DNA of 55,195 nt from assembly GCA_016789705.1 (NCBI GenBank), contig JAEUQR010000171.1:1-55195 (forward strand). The letters are read 5' to 3'. The DNA comes from Acidobacteriota bacterium (GTDB lineage: Bacteria; Acidobacteriota; Vicinamibacteria; Vicinamibacterales; UBA2999). Both the position numbers and the translations under genes were made by a program. Shown in pieces: positions 8,555 through 17,915 of the stretch (the stretch's first letter is position 1; every line of letters begins with the position of its first letter). The notes beneath the pieces were generated by a model. The model had not been told where the DNA came from. It saw nothing but the letters and a program-made list of their open reading frames with translations, and did no database searches.

Positions 8555-9883
8555 ATGCCGACGCCCCGTACGCCCGGGACGCCACTGACACGCGCGATCG
8601 GCCTCACACAGGCCACCGCCATCGTCGTGGGCACGGTGATCGGCACGTCGATCTTCGTGCAGCCGTCCGAGATCACGCGCGAGGTGCCGACTATCACCGG
8701 CATCCTGGTGGCGTGGTCGCTCGCCGGACTGCTGACCTTCCTCGGCGCGCTCGTCTGCGCGGAACTGGCGTCGGCGTTTCCCGAGACCGGCGGCGTCTAC
8801 GTGTTCCTGCGCGAGGCGTTCTCGACCCGCGTCGCCTTCCTCTGGGGCTGGGCCAGCTTCTGGAGCATCCACACCGGGGTCATCGCCGCCATCGCCGTGG
8901 TGTGCGCGCGCTACCTCACGGTCGTGCTGCCGATCGGCGCCGCCGCGGAACCCGCCGTGGCCGTGGCCGTCATCGCCGCGGTCTCGGCGCTCAACTACGT
9001 CGGGGTGCGCGCCGGCACGCGCGTGCAGACCGCAATCACGGGTGCCAAGGTCGCGGCGCTGGCGGTGCTGCTCATCGGTGGCCTGGCCTACGGTGGCCTC
9101 GCGAGCGGCGACGCATGGACGCTCAGCGCCGCCGACCTCGGCGCCGTGCCGCTCGATCGGATGCTGCTCGGCGTGAGCGCCGGCCTCTTCGCCTTCGGCG
9201 GCTGGCACCTGGTCACCTACACGGCAGGCGAGACCACCGACCCGGCGCGCACGCTGCCACGCGCGCTCACGCTCGGCACGATCATCGTCACGGTCTGCTA
9301 CATCGGCCTGAATGCCGCCTACCTGCACGTGTTGCCGCTCGAGGCCGTGCGCGCCTCGCCGCGGATTGCCGCCGACGTCGCCCAGGTGCTCGCCGGGCCG
9401 GGCGCCGCCTCCGCGGTGTCGGTGCTCGTCGTGCTCTCGGCGGTGGGTGCGCTCACCGGCGTCGTGCTGGCCGGGCCTCGGCTCTACCTCTCGATGGCCA
9501 GTGACAGCGCGAAACTCGCGTGGCTGCATGCCGTGCACCCCGTGTATCGCACGCCGCACCGCGCCATCGTGCTGCAGGGCGCGTGGGCGTCGGTGCTCGT
9601 CGCGACCGGCAGCTACGCCACCATCTTCAGCCGCGTCATCTACATGGAGTGGTTCTTCTTCGCCCTGATGACGGCCGGCGTGTTCGTGCTGCGCCGCCGC
9701 ACCACCTATCGACCCGCCTACCGGATGTGGGCCTATCCCCTGACGCCGCTCGTGTTCGTTGCGGTCTCGGCGGCCGTCGTGGTGAATCAGCTCGCGGCGC
9801 AGCCGGCCGAGGCGCTCCTCGGCGCCGCCATCGTCGCCGGCGGCTGGCCCGTGGCGACGTGGGCGACGCGCACGCGCGGTTGA
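8555..9883 (+). CDS. APC-family amino-acid permease
   Basis: A 442-residue inner-membrane protein with about 12 hydrophobic helices. The APC opening is clear: [21 protein letters not shown] holds the unwound-helix glycines of TM1. Later [25 protein letters not shown] is the TM6/loop signature of the L-type exchanger subgroup. ATG 8555 is preferred over the in-frame ATG at 8525 because a TACACT hexamer lies 9 bases upstream and the extra ten residues look non-membrane. It probably imports or exchanges an amino acid for the catabolic genes that follow at 9958-13203; the substrate is not deducible. Confidence 0.85.
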   Translation: MPTPRTPGTPLTRAIGLTQATAIVVGTVIGTSIFVQPSEITREVPTITGILVAWSLAGLLTFLGALVCAELASAFPETGGVYVFLREAFSTRVAFLWGWASFWSIHTGVIAAIAVVCARYLTVVLPIGAAAEPAVAVAVIAAVSALNYVGVRAGTRVQTAITGAKVAALAVLLIGGLAYGGLASGDAWTLSAADLGAVPLDRMLLGVSAGLFAFGGWHLVTYTAGETTDPARTLPRALTLGTIIVTVCYIGLNAAYLHVLPLEAVRASPRIAADVAQVLAGPGAASAVSVLVVLSAVGALTGVVLAGPRLYLSMASDSAKLAWLHAVHPVYRTPHRAIVLQGAWASVLVATGSYATIFSRVIYMEWFFFALMTAGVFVLRRRTTYRPAYRMWAYPLTPLVFVAVSAAVVVNQLAAQPAEALLGAAIVAGGWPVATWATRTRG

Positions 9884-9957
9884 CCGCGGCGGATTCGGCC
9901 GTGTGATAGCCTTCCGCTCGTCGGGCGGCCCCGGCGGGCCTTTCGGAGGAGTCTTCA

Positions 9958-10845
9958 TTGCGGATGTTCGCGCGCCTCGCCCTGTTCCTCGCGCTCGTGC
10001 TGGCCTTGCCGGCCAGCGCGTTTGCCACCTGGTCGGTCATCGCGCTCGATGCGAAGATGGGGCAGGTCATCATCGCGTCGGCCACCTGCGTGCGCCAGGC
10101 CGGCTTCCCCGAGCGCCAGCCGAACGGCGCCCGCGACCTGATGGACGTGCAGGCCGTCATCGTGCCGGGCCTCGGCGTGGCCGCCTGCCAGGCCGGCGTC
10201 GACAACACCCGCCGCAACCAGATGCTCGTCTACAACGAGATCAGGAAGGGCACGCCGCCCGAGAAGATCATCGAGCTCCTGCAGCAGGACCCCGACGTGC
10301 AGCGCCGCCAGTTCGGCATCGTGATGATGCCGCAGGGCGACACCATTACGGCGCGCAACAACCGCGCCGGCTTCAACGGCAGCGGCAACTCGCGCTCGTC
10401 GCTCTACTTCGGCGGCCAGGTCGGCGACATCTACTACCAGGTACAGGGCAACACACTGCTCGGCGATCAGGTGATGCACATGGCCGCGCTCGCCTTCACC
10501 CGCGCCAGCGGCACCATGGCCGACCGCGTGATGGCGGCGATGGAAGCGGCCGACCAGTACGGCGGCGACCACCGCTGCAACTGCGGCAACAACCCGCTCG
10601 ACTTCGTGCCCTGCGACAACCGCACGGCGCATGTCGCCTACATCACCATCGCCAACAAGGACGACCAGGTCGGCGTGACGCACAACGACGGCAAGTACTA
10701 CGCCTACATCGTCGCAAGCGACGCCGACACGAAGAAGGGCGAGAGCGGGAATCCCGTCAAGACCCTGCGCCTGCGCTACGACGCGTGGAAGAAGGCCGGC
10801 AGCACGCGCACGGCGCCGCCCGGGCCGAGCCTGTACAAGCCGTAA
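9958..10845 (+). CDS. Exported DUF1028 protein
   Basis: A 295-residue protein. The TTG at 9958 is chosen because GGAGGA (9945-9950) sits 7 bases upstream; the in-frame ATG at 9964 would be 13 bases away. Both give a signal peptide ([15 protein letters not shown]). The mature protein starts [19 protein letters not shown], the conserved beginning of DUF1028, whose fold is thought to resemble N-terminal nucleophile hydrolases, with the new N-terminal Thr or neighbour as nucleophile; that role is inference. It lies between an APC permease and a hydroxyproline-type enolase, consistent with amino-acid derivative breakdown. Confidence 0.8.
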   Translation: MRMFARLALFLALVLALPASAFATWSVIALDAKMGQVIIASATCVRQAGFPERQPNGARDLMDVQAVIVPGLGVAACQAGVDNTRRNQMLVYNEIRKGTPPEKIIELLQQDPDVQRRQFGIVMMPQGDTITARNNRAGFNGSGNSRSSLYFGGQVGDIYYQVQGNTLLGDQVMHMAALAFTRASGTMADRVMAAMEAADQYGGDHRCNCGNNPLDFVPCDNRTAHVAYITIANKDDQVGVTHNDGKYYAYIVASDADTKKGESGNPVKTLRLRYDAWKKAGSTRTAPPGPSLYKP

Positions 10846-10862
10846 CCCGCGGAACCCACACC

Positions 10863-11987
10863 ATGTCTCGCACCCTCGCCTCCACCATCACCCGCATCCG
10901 CGCGTTCCGGATCGACCTGCCCCTCCGGGAGGGACGCTACGCCTGGTCAGGCGGCAACGCGGTGGAGGTCTTCGACGCCACGGTCGTCGCCATCGACACG
11001 GCGGGCGGACTCACCGGCTGGGGCGAAATCTGTCCGCTCGGACCGGCCTACCTGCCGGCCTACGCGGCTGGCGCGCGCACCGGCATCGCCGAGCTGGCCC
11101 CGCAGCTCCTCGGCCTCGACGCCTGCGCCCTCGGGCTCGTGAACGCGCGCATGGACAGCGCCATGCGCGGCCACCCGTACGTGAAGTCGGCGCTCGACAT
11201 GGCGTGCTGGGACGTGCTCGGCCAGACGGCCGGCCTGCCCGTGGCGACCCTCATGGGCGGGCACGTGGGCGAGAGCATCGCGCTCTACCGCGCCATCTCG
11301 CAGGACACGCCCGCGAAGATGGCGGCCTCGGTGCGGAAGTACCGCCGCGAAGGCTACCGGAAGTTCCAGCTCAAGGTGGGCGGCGATCCCGACGTGGACA
11401 TCGCGCGGATCCACGCCGCTGCCGACGTGCTCTCTCCCGGCGACGTGCTCGTGGCCGACGCCAACACCGGCTGGACGCAGCACGCGGCGCTGCGCGTGGC
11501 GGCCGCCGTCGCCGACGTGAACGTCTATCTCGAGCAGCCGTGCCTGACCTACGAGCAGTGCCGCGTCGTGCGCGCGCACACCAACCGCCCGTTCGTGCTC
11601 GACGAGGTCATCGACGGCCTCGACATGGTGGCCCGCGCCGCGGGCGACGGCGCCGCCGATGTCATCAACCTCAAGATCTCGAAGGTGGGCGGCCTGACCA
11701 AGGCGCGCCAGATCCGCGATCTGTGCGTGTCGCTCGGCCTGGCGATGACGATCGAGGACACGTGGGGTGGCGACATCGTCACGGCCGCCATCGCGCACCT
11801 GGCGCATTCGACACCGGCCTCGCACCTCTTCTCCTCCACCGACTTCAACTCCTACGGCACGGTGACCTTCGCCGACGGCGCGCCGGCGCGCGTCAACGGC
11901 CGCATGGCGGCCTCGCGGGCGCCCGGCCTGGGCGTGACCCCCCGCATGAAGGTGCTGGGCCGGCCCGTGATCGACGTGCGCGCCTGA
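10863..11987 (+). CDS. Enolase-superfamily enzyme, cis-3-hydroxy-L-proline dehydratase-like
   Basis: A 374-residue cytoplasmic enzyme of the mandelate racemase/muconate lactonizing group. The N-terminal capping domain (to about 120) precedes the barrel. Visible active-site elements are Lys171 in [11 protein letters not shown], metal ligands Asp199 (VADANTGW), Glu224 (LEQPC) and Asp247 (VLDEVID), and Lys271 ([10 protein letters not shown]). The segment [19 protein letters not shown] is what I recall from cis-3-hydroxyproline dehydratases and hydroxyproline betaine epimerases. It begins 17 bases after the DUF1028 stop without a clear ribosome site. The exact substrate cannot be fixed from the sequence. 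Confidence 0.75.
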   Translation: MSRTLASTITRIRAFRIDLPLREGRYAWSGGNAVEVFDATVVAIDTAGGLTGWGEICPLGPAYLPAYAAGARTGIAELAPQLLGLDACALGLVNARMDSAMRGHPYVKSALDMACWDVLGQTAGLPVATLMGGHVGESIALYRAISQDTPAKMAASVRKYRREGYRKFQLKVGGDPDVDIARIHAAADVLSPGDVLVADANTGWTQHAALRVAAAVADVNVYLEQPCLTYEQCRVVRAHTNRPFVLDEVIDGLDMVARAAGDGAADVINLKISKVGGLTKARQIRDLCVSLGLAMTIEDTWGGDIVTAAIAHLAHSTPASHLFSSTDFNSYGTVTFADGAPARVNGRMAASRAPGLGVTPRMKVLGRPVIDVRA

Positions 11988-12027
11988 GGGCGCGCGAGTG
12001 GGCGCGACGCCGACCTTCGGAGGAGCC

Positions 12028-13203
12028 ATGACGACACGACGCACGGTGATTGCAGCAGGTCTGGGGGCCACGGCGGGTCTGGTGGCACGTGCCACGGGGC
12101 TTGCGGCCGCGGCGCAGCCGGCCCCGAATGCCACGCCCGACACCCCCTTCAAACTGATGACCTTCGACGCCGCCGGACGCACGCGCGTCGGCCTGGTGCT
12201 CGGCACCCGCGTCTTCGACATCGACGGGGCCAACCGCGACCTGGTCACGCGCGCGAGGGTGCCGGCGATGGCGATGCCGGCCGACATGAAGGCACTCATC
12301 GAGCAGTACGCCACCGTGTCGCCGCGGCTCTACCAGATCGCCAACTACTTCGGCCGCGTGGCCACCCCGGCCGGCGCCTACGTGTTCGACGTGACGCGCG
12401 TGAAAATCCTGGCGCCGATCAAATACCCGTGGAACCTGATGGCCGCGTCGGCCAACTACAAGGCGCATGCCGAAGGAATGGGCGTCGCTGGAGCGGGCCA
12501 GGCGCCGCCGCCACCAGCGGCCGCCTCCGCGGCTCCGCGGCCGCCCGCCGCCGGCTTCGACGCCACGGCGGCATCGCGCGTGGTGCCCGATCGCGACGCC
12601 CCGATCATGTTCGCCAAGTCGCCACGTTCGTGCATCATCGACCCGAACGAGCCGTACTACATCGTGGACGGCCGCGGCCGCACCGACTACGAGGCCGAAC
12701 TGGCCATCATCATGGGGCCGCGTCCGGCCTACCGCGTGCCGCGCGAGCGCGCCCTCGACTACGTGTTCGGCTACAGCATCATGCAGGACCTGAGCGATCG
12801 CGGCAGCGAGCGGCTGCGCGAAGTCTCGATGTTTCCCGGCACCAACTGGTTCGACGGCAAGAGCCTCGACCGGGCAGCGCCGTTCGGTCCGGTGATCGTG
12901 CCGAAGGAGTTCCTGCCCAAAGGTCCGAGCGATCTGCGGATCACGACCACACTGAACGGGACCATCGTGCAGGACGCCCGCACCAGCAATCTCATCTGGA
13001 GCGAGCCGCACCTCATCGCCTACATCACCTCGCGCATGACGCTCTACCCCGGCGACGTCATCCTGACCGGCACGCCGGCCGGCACCGGCATGGAGCGCCA
13101 GGTCTTCCTGAAGCCCGGCGACGTCGTGACCGTGGAGGTCGAAGGCATCGGCACACTGACCACGCCCTTCAAGGCGTTGTCAGAGAAACCGCCCGCGCCC
13201 TAG
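12028..13203 (+). CDS. Tat-exported fumarylacetoacetate hydrolase-family protein
   Basis: A 391-residue protein. The ATG at 12028 has GGAGGAG just upstream and creates a twin-arginine signal (TTRRTVIAAGLGATAG). The FAH domain shows the acidic metal-ligand segment RTDYEAELAIIMG and YVFGYSIMQDLSDR, then NWFDGKSLDRAAPFGPVIV and a closing GDVILTGTPAGTG. Family members are 2-keto-acid hydratases, decarboxylases or C-C hydrolases and are normally cytosolic, so the signal is unusual. An Ala/Pro-rich insert of about 35 residues (positions about 150-185) splits the N-terminal part. The gene ends the amino-acid run that begins at 8555. Confidence 0.8.
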   Translation: MTTRRTVIAAGLGATAGLVARATGLAAAAQPAPNATPDTPFKLMTFDAAGRTRVGLVLGTRVFDIDGANRDLVTRARVPAMAMPADMKALIEQYATVSPRLYQIANYFGRVATPAGAYVFDVTRVKILAPIKYPWNLMAASANYKAHAEGMGVAGAGQAPPPPAAASAAPRPPAAGFDATAASRVVPDRDAPIMFAKSPRSCIIDPNEPYYIVDGRGRTDYEAELAIIMGPRPAYRVPRERALDYVFGYSIMQDLSDRGSERLREVSMFPGTNWFDGKSLDRAAPFGPVIVPKEFLPKGPSDLRITTTLNGTIVQDARTSNLIWSEPHLIAYITSRMTLYPGDVILTGTPAGTGMERQVFLKPGDVVTVEVEGIGTLTTPFKALSEKPPAP

Positions 13204-13211
13204 CCGGCGAT

Positions 13212-14255
13212 TCAGAAGCCGAGTCGCTGGTTGGTGACGACGACCATCTCGAACCCGCCGCCGGGCAGCGGCCGGGCCAGCAGGGCGACGATGTCGGCGA
13301 GCTGATCGCGCGGCGCGTCGAAGCGGAAGCCCAGCCCCAGCGCGCCGCAACCGGCGTCGTTCGCGCTGAGGCGGATGGGGCTCGCCCACGCCTGCCGGCG
13401 ATCGTGGTCAAGCGAGGCGAACAGATACTCGTCCCAGTAGGCGGCCGCACCCACCACTTCGTCCCCCGCCATCCCGAAACTCGAGCGTCGCTCAATGGTC
13501 ACGGTCGCCGGCGGCACGGTGCCCGTGCGCGGCTTCGAGAGCACGACGGTCGCGCGTTCACGCCGCCCCGTGCCGCCGCCGTCGCGCGTGTTCGAGAAGA
13601 GCAAGTCGAACTGCCAGCCGGCCCTGGTCGCCGCGGCGATTTCCGCGGCCATGTCGTCGACGTTCTTTTTCGTGGCGAACACCACGCGCGACTCACGCAC
13701 CGCCGCGTCGGGCGGCTTCACGGCGAGCAGCAAGCCGCGCTCCGACAGACCGGGCCAGCTGCGAAACGCGGGGCGCACGAGCAGCCGCGCGCGGTAGCCC
13801 TCGGCGGCGGCGACGCTCACGGCCGCCGGCAGATCCTCGAGCTTCTCGAACTCGACGAGCCGCCACGTCCCCGCCGGACGCCCTGCGCTCAGGCGCTCGA
13901 AGGCCACCTCGTGACGCGCGCCGAACGTGCGCGTCGAGGCGACCGGCACGAAGCCCTGGCCCACCAGCCCGTCGAGCATACCTGCCAGCTCCCGATCGGC
14001 GACCACGCGGTACTCCGGCGCCGGGCCTGCCGCCGCCGGCGCCTGCAACACGCCGATCGCACACGGCACGCCGTCACTCACCGCGGCGAGACGCAGCCCG
14101 CGGCGCGCACCGGCCGTCAGCTCGCGCTCGAACCCGCCGCCGCCGGCCCGCAGCCAGCCGACGGCACGGTCCGCGGCGGCCGCCGAGGCCCCCGCCGCGA
14201 GCATGGCCGCCGCCAGTGTCACCGCACTCGCCCGTCGCCACGTCGTCGCATGCAT
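13212..14255 (-). CDS. Exported repeat protein of unknown function
   Basis: A 347-residue protein with a signal peptide (SAVTLAAAMLAAGASAAAA). I do not recognise a named domain. The mature part seems built from degenerate units of about 50-60 residues, each with a beta segment, a helix containing an L..L..AGW/GF pattern and another beta segment, for example EYRVVADRELAGMLDGL..QGFVPV and VFATKKNVDDMAAEI..AGWQFD. The protein at 42969-44099 has the same kind of unit. TAGGAT lies 6 bases before the ATG, with no ribosome site. It is divergent from the HtrA-like gene and convergent with the FAH gene, 8 bases away. Confidence 0.75.
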   Translation of the reverse strand: MHATTWRRASAVTLAAAMLAAGASAAAADRAVGWLRAGGGGFERELTAGARRGLRLAAVSDGVPCAIGVLQAPAAAGPAPEYRVVADRELAGMLDGLVGQGFVPVASTRTFGARHEVAFERLSAGRPAGTWRLVEFEKLEDLPAAVSVAAAEGYRARLLVRPAFRSWPGLSERGLLLAVKPPDAAVRESRVVFATKKNVDDMAAEIAAATRAGWQFDLLFSNTRDGGGTGRRERATVVLSKPRTGTVPPATVTIERRSSFGMAGDEVVGAAAYWDEYLFASLDHDRRQAWASPIRLSANDAGCGALGLGFRFDAPRDQLADIVALLARPLPGGGFEMVVVTNQRLGF

Positions 14256-14346
14256 GGGCGCATCCTATCGCGGACCTGGCCGCGACAACCGCCGCCTAGC
14301 CGATCGGGCGGCGCACCGGGCCGGCCGCCTCTCGTAGCGTAGGGAC
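14256..14346. promoter_or_regulatory. Divergent promoter region with two TAnnnT-N6-ATG sites
   Basis: On the minus strand TAGGAT (14267-14262) ends 6 bases before the ATG at 14255. On the plus strand TAGCGT (14335-14340) ends 6 bases before the ATG at 14347. The spacing places the transcription start at or next to the start codon in both directions. A TTGTCG with 15-base spacing is the only candidate -35 on the minus strand, and none is clear on the plus strand. Confidence 0.5.
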
Positions 14347-15234
14347 ATGGCCTCGATCCTTCGCACGCTCTCCGATGAACTCGCCGCTGCCGCCGACGCG
14401 GTGGCCCCGTCCGTGGTGCAGGTGCACGGCCCCCGGCGCGCCGCCGCCGGCGTGGTCTTCGACACCGACCTCGTCCTCACATCCAGCCGCGGCCTCGACG
14501 CCGGCACCGTGTCGGCACGCGCGAGTGACGGCGTCGTCCATGAAGGCACCGTGCTCGGCCGCGGCCGCATGACGAGCCTCGCCGTCGTGCGCGTGCCGGG
14601 CCTCGGTGCCCCCGCCGCCCCCGCGGCGGCCGAGCCGCGTCCGGGTGCCCTCGCGCAGGCCGTGGGCCGCACGTGGAGCGGCGGCCTCTTCGTGGCGTTC
14701 GCGCCGGTCGCCGTCGTGGGCGGACCGCTGCGCACCGGCCGCGCCACCGAGATTCCGCGTGTCGTCCGCATCGGCGTCGTGCCGCACGGCGCGCTCACGG
14801 GCGGTGCGCTCGTCGATGGCGACGGGCACGTGCTCGGCGTGGTCACCGGCACGGCGATACGCGGCACGACCGTCGTCGTGCCGTCGGAGTTCGCCTGGGC
14901 CGACGCCCGTGAGGTCGTCGCCGCCGGCGGCACGAAACAGGGCTATCTGGGCATCGGCTCGATGCCCGTGCTGCTCGCCGAGGGCCAGCGCGACGGCGGC
15001 CGCGACCGCGGCCTGCTCGTGACGGCGGTCGCGGCGGGCGGTCCGGCGGCGGCCGCCGGTGTCGTGGTGGGCGACATCATCGTCGCCTTCGATGGCGCGC
15101 CGGTGGACGATCACGACACCCTCGTCGCGAGCCTGCGCGGCGATCGCGTGGGCCGGACGGTGACGCTCGGCCTGGTGCGCGGGCACGGCGCCGTCGATCT
15201 CGCGGTGACCGTGGGCGAGCGGCAGGGGCGCTAA
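14347..15234 (+). CDS. HtrA-like pseudoprotease with PDZ domain
   Basis: A 295-residue protein made of a trypsin-like (DegP/HtrA) fold, about residues 10-190, and a C-terminal PDZ domain from about 198 (GYLGIGSMPV, then AAGVVVGDIIVAFDG). All three catalytic positions appear lost. The His position of the usual LTNNHVV reads LTSSRGL (Arg48), the Asp position of TDLAV reads TSLAV (Ser77), and the nucleophile position of GNSGG reads ALTGG (Thr151). There is no signal peptide, so it should be cytoplasmic. It precedes a LuxR-type regulator by 9 bases and is probably a binding or scaffolding partner of it. A cryptic activity cannot be excluded. Confidence 0.8.
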   Translation: MASILRTLSDELAAAADAVAPSVVQVHGPRRAAAGVVFDTDLVLTSSRGLDAGTVSARASDGVVHEGTVLGRGRMTSLAVVRVPGLGAPAAPAAAEPRPGALAQAVGRTWSGGLFVAFAPVAVVGGPLRTGRATEIPRVVRIGVVPHGALTGGALVDGDGHVLGVVTGTAIRGTTVVVPSEFAWADAREVVAAGGTKQGYLGIGSMPVLLAEGQRDGGRDRGLLVTAVAAGGPAAAAGVVVGDIIVAFDGAPVDDHDTLVASLRGDRVGRTVTLGLVRGHGAVDLAVTVGERQGR

Positions 15235-15243
15235 GCTCGAACG

Positions 15244-15636
15244 GTGCCCGCCCCGCTCCGCGTGTTCGTTGACGTCGCCGCCCCGGCGCTCGCCGCGCGC
15301 CTCACGGCCGATGCCGTCGCCGCCGGCTGGATCGTGGTGCCGACGGCCGCCGAGGCCGACATCGTGCTCGGCGCGGCCCCCCGCGTGCCGCGCGCGATGG
15401 CGGCGCCGGCGTGGGACGATGACCGCGACACGCCACGCGAGGCGCTCACACCGCGCGAACACGACGTGCTGGCGCTGCTGGCCGAGGGCGCCGGCAACCG
15501 CGCGATCGCCGAGCGGCTCGGCATCAGCGACCACACCGTGAAGTTCCACCTGAGCGCCATCTTCGGCAAGCTCGGTGTGACGACCCGCACGGCGGCCGTG
15601 CGGCGGGCGCTGCGCCTCGGCTGGATCGACACCTAG
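15244..15636 (+). CDS. Small LuxR-type regulator with shrunken receiver-like domain
   Basis: A 130-residue protein. The C-terminal 65 residues are a clear LuxR/NarL helix-turn-helix: [52 protein letters not shown]. The N-terminal 65 residues start like a receiver ([16 protein letters not shown]) but are too short and lack the phospho-acceptor pocket, so it is unlikely to be phosphorylated normally. The GTG start is preceded by TAAGCT (15232-15237) at 6 bases, which overlaps the stop codon of the upstream gene. It may therefore have its own leaderless message as well as being co-transcribed with the HtrA-like gene. Confidence 0.85.
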   Translation: MPAPLRVFVDVAAPALAARLTADAVAAGWIVVPTAAEADIVLGAAPRVPRAMAAPAWDDDRDTPREALTPREHDVLALLAEGAGNRAIAERLGISDHTVKFHLSAIFGKLGVTTRTAAVRRALRLGWIDT

Positions 15637-15756
15637 CGCCCTGGGCCGCGCCGGCGCGGCCGTGACGACGTTCCGCGCACGCGGGGCGCGTTCTCTGGCA
15701 CACTGCCGGAGACGCGGCGCCGGACGCCGCGCCCTGTGCCTGCAGGAGATCGCCCG

Positions 15757-16176
15757 ATGCGCGTCGTGTGCCTGCCGCTCCTTGCCGGAGCGGCCCTGTT
15801 CACCTTGGCCTGCGGATCGCCGGCGGCGCCGCCGCCGGTCGCCGCCGAGCCGGCCGGCGCCACTCCGCTGCCTCCCGCCACGTTCGTGAACCGCGTGTGG
15901 CGCGCGGTCGAGGCCAACGGCCAGCCGCGTGACGCGCTGTACGTCTTCCTGTCAGGCGGCACACTGGTCATCACGTCGCCGACCGGCACGCCGATGGTGG
16001 GCCGCTGGGCGCACGTCGGCGAACGCGTCACCATGGTCGAAGACGGCGTGGAACACACGGCCGACATCCTGACGCTCGCGAACGACGAGTTCCGCATCCG
16101 CAGCTACAACCCTGGCGAACCGGTCGAACTGCGCTTCGTGCCCGCTCAGGGCGAGCCCCGGCTGCCGCTGCGCTGA
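15757..16176 (+). CDS. Small lipoprotein of unknown function
   Basis: A 139-residue protein. The ATG at 15757 follows an AGGAG site and gives a signal peptide with a lipobox (FTLACGS). A Pro/Ala linker leads to a compact beta-rich domain (RDALYVFLSGGTLVITSPTGTPMVGRWAHVGERVTMVEDGVEHTADI is the core region; only its character is used here). It looks like a small META- or lipocalin-type barrel, but I cannot assign it to a family. It stands alone between the LuxR gene and the NTF2-like gene on the same strand. Confidence 0.7.
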   Translation: MRVVCLPLLAGAALFTLACGSPAAPPPVAAEPAGATPLPPATFVNRVWRAVEANGQPRDALYVFLSGGTLVITSPTGTPMVGRWAHVGERVTMVEDGVEHTADILTLANDEFRIRSYNPGEPVELRFVPAQGEPRLPLR

Positions 16177-16224
16177 GGGTGCGGCAGGGTGACTTCAGGC
16201 GATACTGCCCCCTCCGGAGGCCAT

Positions 16225-16665
16225 ATGACCCGACGCGATGCCCTCACCGCCGCCAGCGTGACGCTGACGAGCCCGCTCGTGGCCGGCGCCGCCGACGCCG
16301 CCACGCTGCACCTGCTGGAGACCTTCGCCGCGGCCTGGAACCGCCACGACGTGGACGCGCTGATGGCCTGCATGACGCCCGACTGCGTGTTCGAAGCCTC
16401 GGCCGGTCCGGAGGTAAGTGGCGCCCGCCACGTGGGCCCCGACGCCGTACGCCGCGCGTATGCGGCCGTCTTCGCCGCCTACCCCGATGCCCGCTGGAAC
16501 CGCCCCCGGCACTTCGTCGCCGGCGACCGCGCCGTCTCGGAGTGGACCTTCATGGGAACCACGAAGGACGGCACACGCGTCGAAGTGAACGGCTGCGACA
16601 TCTTCACGCTCCGCGGCGGGAAGATCGCGCTCAAGAACTCCTACCGCAAGCAGCGCTCCACGTAA
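16225..16665 (+). CDS. SnoaL/NTF2-like protein, probably exported
   Basis: A 146-residue protein. The start at 16225 follows CCGGAGG, and the N-terminus is Tat-like (MTRRDALTAASVTL). The domain is a typical SnoaL-like cone: LLETFAAAWNRHDVDALMACMTPDCVF, a GPDAVRRAYAAVFAAYPDA helix, and the final strands ending in the core GGKIALKNSYRK. Such folds bind small hydrophobic ligands or act as isomerases or hydrolases; none is identifiable here. It lies 48 bases after the lipoprotein gene. Confidence 0.8.
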   Translation: MTRRDALTAASVTLTSPLVAGAADAATLHLLETFAAAWNRHDVDALMACMTPDCVFEASAGPEVSGARHVGPDAVRRAYAAVFAAYPDARWNRPRHFVAGDRAVSEWTFMGTTKDGTRVEVNGCDIFTLRGGKIALKNSYRKQRST

Positions 16666-16733
16666 GGGCGGCCGGGAGATAATGCCGAATCGGCCGCGCG
16701 CGCTGACGCGGCCCCGACTTTCGAGGACTCACC

Positions 16734-17909
16734 ATGGTTCGTCCGCTCGTCCGTAGTGCCGCCGTTGTTCTGGGTCTTGCCGCCACCGCCAGCGCGCAGT
16801 CCGCACCGGGCGGCGTGCTGCGCACCGCGCTCCACGACTTCCGCGTCGTGCCCGTGGCCGCAGGCCTGGTGCAGCCCTGGTCGATCGCCTTCCTGCCCGG
16901 CGGTGACCTGCTCATCACCGAGCGCCCCGGCCGCCTGCGGATCGTGCGCAGCGGCAAGCTGCTGCCCACCCCCGTGGCCGGCGTGCCCGAGGTGGCCTAC
17001 GAGAACCAGGGCGGGCTGCTCGAGATCGCCCTGCACCCGAATTTCGCGAGCAACCGCTTCGTGTACCTCACCTACGCGAAGCGCAAGGCCGATGGCACGG
17101 GCAACACTACGGCGCTCGTCCGCGCGAAGTTCGAGAAGGACGCCCTCACCGGCGTGACCCAGCTCTTCGAATCGGTCTCGACGGGCCGCGGCCACTTCGG
17201 CGGCAAGATCGCGTTCGACGGCAAGGGCCACCTGTTCCTCACGCTCGGCGACCGGCAGGTGCCACCCGAGGGCAACCTCGAAGCGCATCCCGCGCAGGAC
17301 CTGACCAACCACCACGGCAAGGTCGTGCGCCTGAACGAGGACGGCACCGTGCCCGCCGACAACCCCTTCGTGGGCAAGGCGCCGGCGAAGCCCGAGATCT
17401 GGAGCTACGGCCACCGGAACGTGCAGGGCATCGCCATCGACCCGGCCACCGGCAACGTGTGGACCAACGAACACGGCCCGCAGGGCGGCGACGAACTGAA
17501 TCTCGATCGCCCCGGGAAGAACTACGGCTGGCCGGTCATCGGCTTCGGCGTGAACTACACGACCGGCAAGGCGATTCACGCCGGCACGCACCGCGAGGGC
17601 ATGGAGCAGCCGCTGCACATCTGGCTGCCGTCGATCGGCATCTCGGGCGCGATGTTCTACACGGGCGACCGCTTCCCGCAGTGGAAGGGCCAGCTCTTCA
17701 TCGCCGGCATGGCCGGGGAACAGCTCGGCCGCGTCACGCTCGCCGGCGAGAAGGTGCTGGCGCGCGAGACGATCCTGCCGGGCGTGGGCCGCATCCGCGA
17801 CATCCGTCAGGGACCCGACGGTTACATCTACCTCGCCACCGAAGACCGCGACGGCAAGCCCACGCCGGTCGTGCGTCTCGAACCGGTGGAACGCGGCGCC
17901 ACGCGGTAA
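16734..17909 (+). CDS. PQQ-dependent soluble sugar dehydrogenase (aldose type)
   Basis: A 391-residue periplasmic enzyme with signal peptide VRSAAVVLGLAATASAQ. It has the six-bladed propeller pattern of the YliI/Asd group: PWSIAFLPGGDLLITERPG at the front, GHFGGKIAFDGKGHLFLTLGD near the cofactor site, and GHRNVQGIAIDPATGNVWTNEHGP with GDELNLDRPGKNYGWPV. The family oxidises aldoses to lactones with PQQ and Ca2+. A GAGGA ribosome site precedes the ATG. The stop is 6 bases from the S9 peptidase start, so they form an operon. A paralogue lies at 52709-53926. Confidence 0.9.
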   Translation: MVRPLVRSAAVVLGLAATASAQSAPGGVLRTALHDFRVVPVAAGLVQPWSIAFLPGGDLLITERPGRLRIVRSGKLLPTPVAGVPEVAYENQGGLLEIALHPNFASNRFVYLTYAKRKADGTGNTTALVRAKFEKDALTGVTQLFESVSTGRGHFGGKIAFDGKGHLFLTLGDRQVPPEGNLEAHPAQDLTNHHGKVVRLNEDGTVPADNPFVGKAPAKPEIWSYGHRNVQGIAIDPATGNVWTNEHGPQGGDELNLDRPGKNYGWPVIGFGVNYTTGKAIHAGTHREGMEQPLHIWLPSIGISGAMFYTGDRFPQWKGQLFIAGMAGEQLGRVTLAGEKVLARETILPGVGRIRDIRQGPDGYIYLATEDRDGKPTPVVRLEPVERGATR

Positions 17910-17915
17910 GCCTCG

